From Puccinellia tenuiflora (Eukaryota > Streptophyta > Magnoliopsida > Poales > Poaceae): a DNA stretch of 64,000 nt. Under the pieces are notes generated by a model, which did no database searches, was not told the DNA's origin, and saw nothing but the letters and a program-made list of their open reading frames with translations. The position numbers were made by a program, and so were the translations under genes. The stretch covers positions 2,639,679 through 2,703,678 of the forward strand of contig QRDG01000473.1 of NCBI GenBank assembly GCA_012064385.1, given 5' to 3'. Positions 57,190 through 64,000 of the stretch are shown here, piece by piece. Within the stretch, counting starts at the first letter, position 1. Every line of letters starts with the position of its first letter.

Positions 57190-58382
57190 TGACTCTAACT
57201 ACAAAACTTTCTAATGGCACTACTGCCACATTCTCAGATGACAGTTTTCCACCTTCCAGAGAATTGCAAGAGAGCAACCGCAGTTCCAAATTATTCCTCC
57301 AATCCCTCTGTGGAGTTGTCTTGCTTATCAAACCAGTAGTGGATGACAGCAATACAGAAGACACTCCAACAAAAGAAGTTCAGAACATTCTCACAGAATA
57401 CTGCTCAGTTTTCTCTGAACCAACTGAACTGCCACCTAAAAGAACCTCTGACCATGCTATTCCCATAAACCCTAGAGCACCAGTGATAAATAAGAGGCCT
57501 TACAGATTGCCCCACCACCAGAAAACAGTGATGGAGAACATAGTGAAAGATTCACTACACAAGGGAGTAATCCGGGATAGCATCAGCCCATATTCTTCCC
57601 CAGCAATTGTTGTAAAGAATAAAGACCACACCTGGAGAAAACGCACTGAATATAGGAAGCTGAATATGCAAACTATCAAGAACAAGCATCCTATACCAAT
57701 CATTGAGGATTTACTTGATGAACTGCATGGGGAAAAATTCTTCTCCAAGATTGACCTATGGAGTGGATACCACAAAATTCATATGAAAGAAGAGGATATC
57801 AAAAAAATAGCTTTCACTACTCACCAATGCCATAATGAATATGTTGTCAAGCCTTTCGGACTCACTAACGCCCCAACAACATTCCTGCAACTCATGAACT
57901 CCATTATTGCTCCCACTCTGAGGAAGTTCACCCTTGTGTTCTTTGATGACATTTTGATATACAGCAAGACATTGCCAGAGCACTGCCTTCACCTGAAACA
58001 AGTACTGGAAATTCTGAAGAAAAATCAGTTGTATGCGAAAAGGTCCAAATGCAGTTTTGCCCAGACATAGGTAGAATATTTGGGTCATATCCTCAGTGGG
58101 AATGGAGTAGCTACAGATCCACAAAAAATACAAGCAATACTCAACTAGCCAACACCTACAAATATCACACAGTTAAGAGGAGTGTTGGGCTTAAATGGCT
58201 ACTACAGAAGGTATATTGCAAATTATGGAATAATTTGTCGGCCACTGTTTGATGCTCTCAAGAAGGATTCTTTCAAATGAACAGAGAAGCAAGAGGAAGC
58301 ATTTAAGTTACTCGAACAAAAAAATGACATCTCCACCTATTTTGGCAATGCCAGATTTTGCCCTGCCTTTCACTTTGGAAGA
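57190..58382 (+). pseudogene. Gypsy reverse transcriptase and RNase H, broken
   Basis: Continues the host Gypsy pol after the solo LTR. Motifs: HAIPINPRAPVINKRPYRLP, SPYSSPAIVVKNKD, EYRKLN (where DYRKLN is usual), FSKIDLWSGYHKI, FGLTNAPTTF and the catalytic FFDDILIYSK. A stop follows FAQT at 58068. RNase H then reads GYYRRYIANYG and EAFKLLEQKMTSPPILAMPD, with TAG at 58146 and TGA at 58278 where Trp is expected. It is cut at 58382 by the next element. Integrase is outside the window. Confidence 0.85.
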
Positions 58383-59062
58383 TGTCGGATTCGCGGGTTC
58401 CGGCGTACCCTTGTTCTTCCACAGGGTTGAAAGCTAGTCTACCGACGAGATCCTCACGAGGGCCAGAGCGGGAAAGGCAAAAAACACACACGAGGTTTAC
58501 CCAGGTTCGGGCCAGCATGGAGGTGTAACACCCTACTCCTTCTTATTTGTCTGTATTGCTTGTGGAGATGATCCGAGCATCCCCTCTACAACGAAGGCAG
58601 TGGACTGCCTTTTATAGTGACCCGGGCCTCTTCCGTTAGGCGGGAAGGGCAACCACAATTGGTCAAGAGAAGACAAACGAGGGTACATGGCTTGCTGACG
58701 TTGCCTTCCAAAGCGGGTCCTTGAGCGGGCTCTTTAAGCACCAAAGAGGAATGGTCCTCTTGTCCTTGGTCTGGTCTTCGCACCGTCCATATCTTTAATC
58801 ACCGAAATGGGCAGACCGCCCGGGCGTGGCTCTGCAGCGTACTTTGGGCATCATCCTGCCTCTGCGGAGCAGATGCGGAGGGGTCTTCATCGGGGGACCT
58901 TGCGAGGTGCACTTGGCGAGGCCCCTTGGTCTTGATCCCATGAGGGAGCGGCGTCCCTCGCTAGGCGCGTGCCAGCTGTCTACGCCTTATCTGGCGATGA
59001 CGTGCGGCGGCTGGTGCCGCTGACAGCCGGGACAGGGGACCCTGGTTCCCACAGTCCCGACA
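58383..59062 (+). repeat. Probable LTR of the Gypsy-type element
   Basis: Starts TGTCGGA and reaches TCCCGACA at 59062, matching TG...CA ends with a six-base inverted repeat. Downstream GTAGCCCCCGAGCC does not look like a usual primer site, so the right boundary is uncertain. Confidence 0.5.
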
Positions 59063-59272
59063 GTAGCCCCCGAGCCCGTGCCTCAAAAGCATCTGTCTCA
59101 GGAGTCGAGGAAGCGGAGTCCGGGCGACGAAGACGAGATGGCGGAGGTGAAGAGGTAGGGGGCCTATAGGTTGTCAGGCCCCGCCGCTCCACGTGTCCAA
59201 TCCTTCTGCTGCGCACGCCCACGCAACTCCCACGATCTCCACGTCGCGGTAGCACAACGGCCCCACCTTTAC

Positions 59273-59280
59273 CTATAAAG
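59273..59280 (+). promoter_or_regulatory. TATA box before the gypsy-type ORF
   Basis: CTATAAAG, 118 bp upstream of the ATG at 59398, followed by a GC-rich leader. Confidence 0.5.
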
Positions 59281-59397
59281 AGGGGAGAACCACGCCGGTT
59301 CTCATCTTCCGCACTTCCAAACCTTCACCCGAGCGCCAGCTAGCTCTCTTCTTCCTTCTGCCCCCAAGTCCTTCCTTCGGGGCTCCGTCCCATCTCC

Positions 59398-62300
59398 ATG
59401 TCTCCCACCAGGTCCGCCACAGGTCGGGGCAAGAGAACAGTGGAGGAGGCGGAGGCTTCCACGCCCGTGGTGCTCGGGGCTTTGTGCTTCCGCAGCGAGG
59501 AGGCCCTCGCCAAAGTCCGCGGCTTTGTTGCCGATGCTTTCAACGAAGGAGGCGCGACAGACATCAGAGTCGGCTCTGACGCGGCACGGAGGCGCAACGG
59601 GCCGCTACAGCCGGTCTTTACTCACGCACTGATGGCGGGGCTGGTGCCCCCATTCTCCGCCTTCTTCTTGGAGATCCTGCGGCACTACCGGATCCACCTC
59701 CTTCCCCTCCATCCGACTTCGATCACTATCCTCGCCACCTTCTCATATCTCTCTGAGGCATTCCTCTACGTGGAGCCGTCCGTGGCCTTCTTTCGGCACT
59801 TCTATAGCCTGCAGATGAGCGCGTCTGACATCACCGGCTGTGTCTCCTTTCGCCTGGAGCCCTCCGTGTTGGGAAGCCTGATCACCATGGCGATGACTAA
59901 GAAGCTGGAGGACTTTCGCCGCGATTGGGTGTTTGCGGACGTCGGTAGTGACGACGAGGCACTTCTTGATCTTCCCACTGAGCGGCCGGAGAAGCTCCCA
60001 AAGGAAGGACTTGTGGTGCAGCTCCCGCCTTCATGCTGGTGTGGCGATGCAAACCCTCATAGTGCGCATCGCCCTCTTGAAGAAGAAAGGCCTCACGGGG
60101 CAGATGGTGGTGGCGGAATACCTGCGGCAGAGCATGGTGCCGCTGCAGGAACACTCGAGGCCGATGTGGACGCTGATCAATTCGACGGACGACATCCGGT
60201 TGTCGAAAAGCAGTCTCAGTGCTACGGCGGTCGCCGCCGCCACTCGCGCACTCTTCGGAGGGGAGGGCATTGAGAAGCCCGCCAGAGAAGTCCGCCCACT
60301 ATACAAGCGGAAGCAGAGCTTGTGGGACGCGATCCGACAAGAGATGCCGCCCTTCGACACGAAAGGCCTGGTGGGCGTCGTGTTGCCTCACGAAGACGAT
60401 GAGGCGGACGTGGCACCCGGGGACGACGGAGTTGGAGACGAGACGTCCCAGGCAGCGGCCGCCAACGAGGTGATCTCCCTCGACAACGACAACGATGGGG
60501 GCGCCCTCCACAAAGCCACTTGTCGCGTTGGGCCCGCTCGAGGATTCTGACACCGAAGGGGAGATGGTGCCCCTGGAGGCACGGTTGAAGGCGCACAGTG
60601 TACTTCGAGGAGGAGCGCGGAGGGGCAGACGGTGGCGCCGATGGTGAGGATATGTCCTCGCGAAGGAGCCGCTCGAAGGAGGCGACGGCGGGTGGCTCCC
60701 GGCACGGGCCAAGCCCCCTGGCCCGCGCGACGGAGGGGAGCGCCTTCGCCCAGGGTAGTACGACCCCGCGAGTTGGGGTGAAGAAGAGGCCATGGTTGTT
60801 CATCAACTCGTAAGTCCCGCGCAGAGAACCTGCAACTTTCTTTCGCTTCTTCATGCCGAGATTTGTCTTGATGCCATAGTTGATTGTAGGGCTCCTCCGG
60901 CGAAAGCGCCGCGGAACAACACAGTCGCCACAGCATCGTCTGTTGCCAGGGGTCCGGTGCCCGAGGCAATGGCACCCGCGAGCGGGGATGTGGCGGCGGA
61001 GCCGGTGGTAGCCACGGCGGAGGCGGCGGCGGAGGCGCCAGTACCTGTCGTGGGAGGGACCCTCGTGGCGGGCGAGGCCGCAGGATGCGCGTCCGTGGAG
61101 GGAACAAGCTCGGAGTTGGTTGCTGAGCCCCAAGTCGCCGCCCCTCCTATAGGGAGGGGGGCTCCTCAGGAGGATGTGCCGGAGATGGCGCTGGGAGGCG
61201 GCGCTGCAGGGGAGAGCGCCACTCTCCTAGCATGGGGCGAGCCCTCAGCAACAGAGGAGCTCCTCGACCAGCCCGTCGTAATGGGTTGGGACATTGTGGT
61301 CTCCCGGAGTGCCCTATAGGCAAGCCGCCTGCATTACAGCCTGCTGGTGCGCGCCCACCATGCCATCAATGGGCTTGGTGGGATTCATACGGCGGGGCTC
61401 ACCGAACTCGAGGCCGAGCGCTAGCGCCTTGCGGTGGAGCGCGCTGCGCTCGAGGATGAGTGCCGGGCGCCTTGCGGCGGAGCGCCGTGGGGTCCATGAG
61501 GCGCGGCTGCTAGGCGCGGAGGAGCGGCAGCCGCGGCAGAGGAGGCCACCTCGGCTGCCACGACAGCGAAGGAGGCAGAGGCGGAGGTGCGCCTCCTAGC
61601 CACTGAAGACTCCGAGAGGGAGCTCGCGCTACGCGAGTGCGAACATGCGCGCACCGATGCGGAGCAGCAGATGTAGAGGGCTCGCCTGGAGCAACTCGAG
61701 GAAGCTCTGATTTCCCGCCAGGAAGCTCTCGACGGGCGGGAGAGCAGGCTTAACGCTGACGCGGACACCCGCCTCGTCAAGAAACGGGACGCCCTGGAGG
61801 AGGAGTTTGCCCAGAAAACCAGGGAAATACATGCCCAGGAGTGCGACGCCTTCGACCAGAAGATCAAGACGCAGGAGGCGCGTCAGGCGGAGAAGGTCCG
61901 CGACCTAAAGAAGGAGCTAGATCACGCCAGGCGAGGGGCGCAGCGGCTTCGCAAGGAGCATAACTCCGCTCGGGAGGAATCTGACACCTTGAGGGGGGAG
62001 CGCAACCTGGTGCTGATGGGGACGGGGCGGGTGTGCAAGGAGCACGACGACACGCTACAGCAGATTGAGCCCCTCCTGAAGCAGGTGGGGGAGCTTAAGC
62101 TGGAGAGGGAGACCTCCGAAGCGCTGGGAGAGGAGCGGCAAGCCATGATGCGGGAGCTCATCCACCGCACCCAGCGAGTCTACTCGCGCCTCAATGGGGA
62201 AAACCTCGGCCTCCCCGGCGCGTTACAGCCCGGTGTTGCCACGAGCCACATCTTCTTCTTCCTCAGCCTGGTGGAGCACTTGGAGAAAGCGGTCGGCGAG

Positions 62301-62444
62301 GCGGACGGGGTCATAGAGAGCGAATGCCGCGACCTCCTCTCCCAGGCAGGCAAGCTGATCTTCACCAACCTCTGCCTGCTCCGCAACTCCGGTGCGGTTA
62401 ACCAAGCGGGCCTTTGCCTGGGCGCGGTCTTGGAGCCGGTGTAG
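59398..62444 (+). pseudogene. 'Putative gypsy type transposon' protein with C-terminal coiled coil, broken
   Basis: ATG at 59398 (MSPTRSATGRGKRTVEEAEA). Residues about 70-160 carry the plant gypsy-type transposon domain: AGLVPPFSAFFLEILRHYRI, FSYLSEAFLYVEPSVAFFRH and GCVSFRLEPS. A frameshift near 60030 is followed by LIVRIALLKKKGLTGQMVV and a further segment to 60550. An intron with GTAAGT and TTGTAG ends is visible at 60810-60889. The last exon runs to 62444 with a long charged coiled coil (LEQLEEALISRQEALDGRES onward) and a C-terminal SLVEHLEKAVGEADGVIESE region. TAG codons at 61317, 61422 and 61674 and other frameshifts break it. The function of this family is unknown. Confidence 0.7.
60810..60889 (+). 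other. Intron in the gypsy-type transposon gene
   Basis: 80 bp, from GTAAGTCCCGCG to TTGATTGTAG, between two open segments of the same protein type. Confidence 0.6.
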
Positions 62445-62449
62445 GCCGA

Positions 62450-63540
62450 CGGCGGGGACGCCTCAAGGGGGGGGGGGCGCTGACGATGAGGCCCGTGATG
62501 CCCCGGCGGAGTAGACTCCTAGAGCCGTCCTCTTGTATCTGCATTATAATTTTGTTGTAATGAAGTACTTGTCGTTCGCAAGTGTATGCACGTACTTTGC
62601 GTATTGTGGTATTTTGTGATGTTCCAGTTCCCCGCGAGGGCTTTTCTTTCTTTCCCCATCCACCATGCGATCGTTCTGCGTCTTAGGTCCCAACCCGTAG
62701 TCCACAGACAGCAGTCACCGCTCGTGCGATACTCGGTTGCTCCCCCTTGACGCGCAAACATGGTTCATGAGGTTTTCAAGAAAAGGCCCCTGAGTCGTTC
62801 CAGAATTGGAAAGAAAAGGGCAGGTAGTAGGGTGGCGAGAAGCCATTTTGACTTAGCTGTTTTCAGCTGCTGGGAATTTCCCGAGTCCTTGCAGCGGGCT
62901 GCTCGTTGCTCCCTCGGGAGGCTTATCCGAGTGAGGCCTTGCGTGGCGTCTGCATGAAGCGCCGCTCTTGGCCCCCCTTGGGGATCCTGCATTGCGACAT
63001 GGCATAGGGAAGCTGGTTTCGCACACTGACTGGGCACACACGACTCGTTAGTTTGAGCCTGGGTGCCGTGCGAGGAGACACAAGTGCCAAGTTTCACGGG
63101 GAGTTGACGTGCACGGGAGCTGGCCCGCGAGACAGATCTCATTGTCATACTTGGACTTATGCTTGCGGGTCTGGCCCGGCATAGGCACCGTGTCCTAGCC
63201 CCCGCTCACGCGGTACGCAGGAAAAACTGTAGAGGGCGTGAAGCCAGCGGTGGTGCATTAGCAAAGAGAAAAAGTGCGAAGCAAGAACTGCATGAAAAGG
63301 CGTGTAAAGCCTGGCGGGCCGTCCGCTTGGCTTCAGCTTTGTCAGCGGGAAACCGGCAGCCAGCATTTACTCCCTTGCGTGTCCTGCTGGTAAAAGGTTG
63401 CGACGTCGGGATTCGACGAGGCGCGCCGCGGACGCGGGCGAATCCCGGGCGACGAGCGGGTCCCATCACATTTACAGCGCCGGTGGTTGGGAGACGAGCG
63501 GGCACCGGCATTTCTTCTCCATTAACTCCCCTTCTACACC
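62450..63540. other. 3' region of the gypsy-type gene and spacer
   Basis: Starts with a short G-run, then an AT-richer stretch (TGCATTATAATTTTGTTGTAA near 62540) that could be a 3' UTR. The rest is GC-rich with shadow frames only. Confidence 0.4.
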
Positions 63541-63550
63541 GCCCAGGCAG

Positions 63551-63558
63551 TATAAAAA
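63551..63558 (+). promoter_or_regulatory. TATA box of a second transcription unit
   Basis: TATAAAAA followed by GGGAGC, 99 bp before the ATG at 63650. Confidence 0.5.
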
Positions 63559-63649
63559 GGGAGCGATGGAGAATGGGAGGAGGCACCAGAGCACTTCTTC
63601 TCCCCCCGAGCCTTGATTCTTCATCTTGGTAGCTTGTTGGCGTAGAAAG

Positions 63650-64000
63650 ATGCAGCCCATGGCGGTGAGCACGCCGAACGGCGGGCGTGGCAGCGGAAAC
63701 GAGGTCGCCGTTGCTGATGAAGGTGGTGGCCTCGAGGGTCCCTCGACGGACCGCTAGGCAACCGGAGCTACCCACAATCCAAAGCGGGGCGCCGCTGCCT
63801 TGTCTTCCATAGTTGTTGACAAGGTCGGCGGCGGCCCTTCCAGTGCGGCTGGAAGGGCACTGCAGGCGAGGGAAGCGCGCTTCCCCTCATCTTGGCTCGA
63901 CGCCGAGGTGTGGGGAGTGCCCCTGCACCCGTTCGCGCACCGGCGGTGCAGCCACGGAGCTGATGGAAAGCACCTTGGCTTCCTAGGCGAGTTGCTCATG
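63650..64000 (+). pseudogene. Start of an unrecognised ORF with one amber stop, cut by the window end
   Basis: ATG at 63650 (MQPMAVSTPNGGRGSGNEVA) leads to a TAG at 63755, after which the same frame stays open to the end of the window (ATGATHNPKRGAAALSSIVV, then WGVPLHPFAHRRC). The stop stands where a CAG glutamine codon would fit. It is probably a second gene of the surrounding retroelement, but no domain is recognised in the 117 codons visible. Confidence 0.35.

Larger units (their letters stand above)
43383..58382 (+). mobile_element. Decayed Gypsy LTR retrotransposon (outermost host of a nest)
   Basis: The 5' LTR is followed by a tRNA-iMet-type primer site, gag and protease (44143-45805), then, after the nested insertions at 45806-57184, reverse transcriptase and RNase H (57190-58382). 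The element is cut again at 58382 by the Gypsy element beginning TGTCGGATTC. Its 3' end is outside the window. Gag and pol are broken by stops and frameshifts. Confidence 0.85.
58383..64000 (+). mobile_element. Gypsy-type retroelement with a 'putative gypsy type transposon' ORF, incomplete at the window end
   Basis: Begins TGTCGGATTCGCGGGTTCC inside the RNase H region of the older Gypsy element. It has an LTR-like first section, then a large interrupted ORF with the plant 'putative gypsy type transposon' domain (Pfam PF04195 by recall) and a coiled coil. A second TATA box and ORF start at the right end. No reverse transcriptase is seen within the window. Confidence 0.7.

Noticed and set aside
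1..64000. CRISPR array, tRNA, rRNA or bacterial operon
   Set aside because: No spaced identical repeats of CRISPR form, no cloverleaf or rRNA sequence; all coding evidence is plant or retroelement.

Overview
This is plant nuclear DNA, most likely from a Triticeae grass (wheat, Aegilops or barley type). That is inferred from the nested LTR retrotransposons, CACTA, Helitron and PIF/Harbinger-like MITEs, L1-type LINEs whose 3' ends look like those of wheat LINEs, and GC-rich intronless lectin receptor kinases. No bacterial-type genes, rRNA, tRNA or CRISPR arrays were seen.

Layout. 1-6700: SINE-like pieces and a Helitron (3' end at 6482; two copies of its 5' end at 1049 and 4905) carrying a spliced fragment of a PBL28-like receptor-like cytoplasmic kinase gene. 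7027-8055: a PIF/Harbinger-like element. 8344-8829: a small RALF-like secreted-peptide gene on the minus strand with a TATA box. 9159-10576: a LINE-derived retroposon with a 16-bp target duplication. 10603-18526: a complete non-autonomous Gypsy element, minus strand, with its own 5-bp duplication. 19175-19459: a SINE-like element. 20039-27928: an L1-type LINE on the minus strand. A missing internal part of it is occupied by antisense genomic sequence of a Pol IV/V largest-subunit (NRPD1-like) gene, and two MITEs have split that sequence.

The two host genes that look intact are L-type lectin receptor kinases, 28326-30380 and 34765-36783. They lie in tandem on the plus strand and are separated by a degenerate tandem exon-like repeat and a 5'-truncated LINE. 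36784-40554 holds repeats and two abutting MITEs. 40589-43369 is a 2.8-kb PIF-like element.

43383-58382 is a decayed Gypsy element. It contains a solo LTR (duplication gagga), which contains a CACTA element (duplication cta), which contains an intact Copia element (duplication ctcct). A further Gypsy element with a 'putative gypsy type transposon' ORF starts at 58383 and runs off the window.

The genes do not form a pathway. The window is a small LecRK cluster plus one peptide gene embedded in transposons that have captured and broken host gene fragments. No clearly new molecular system was found. The most unusual structure is the Pol IV/V subunit fragment inside the LINE.
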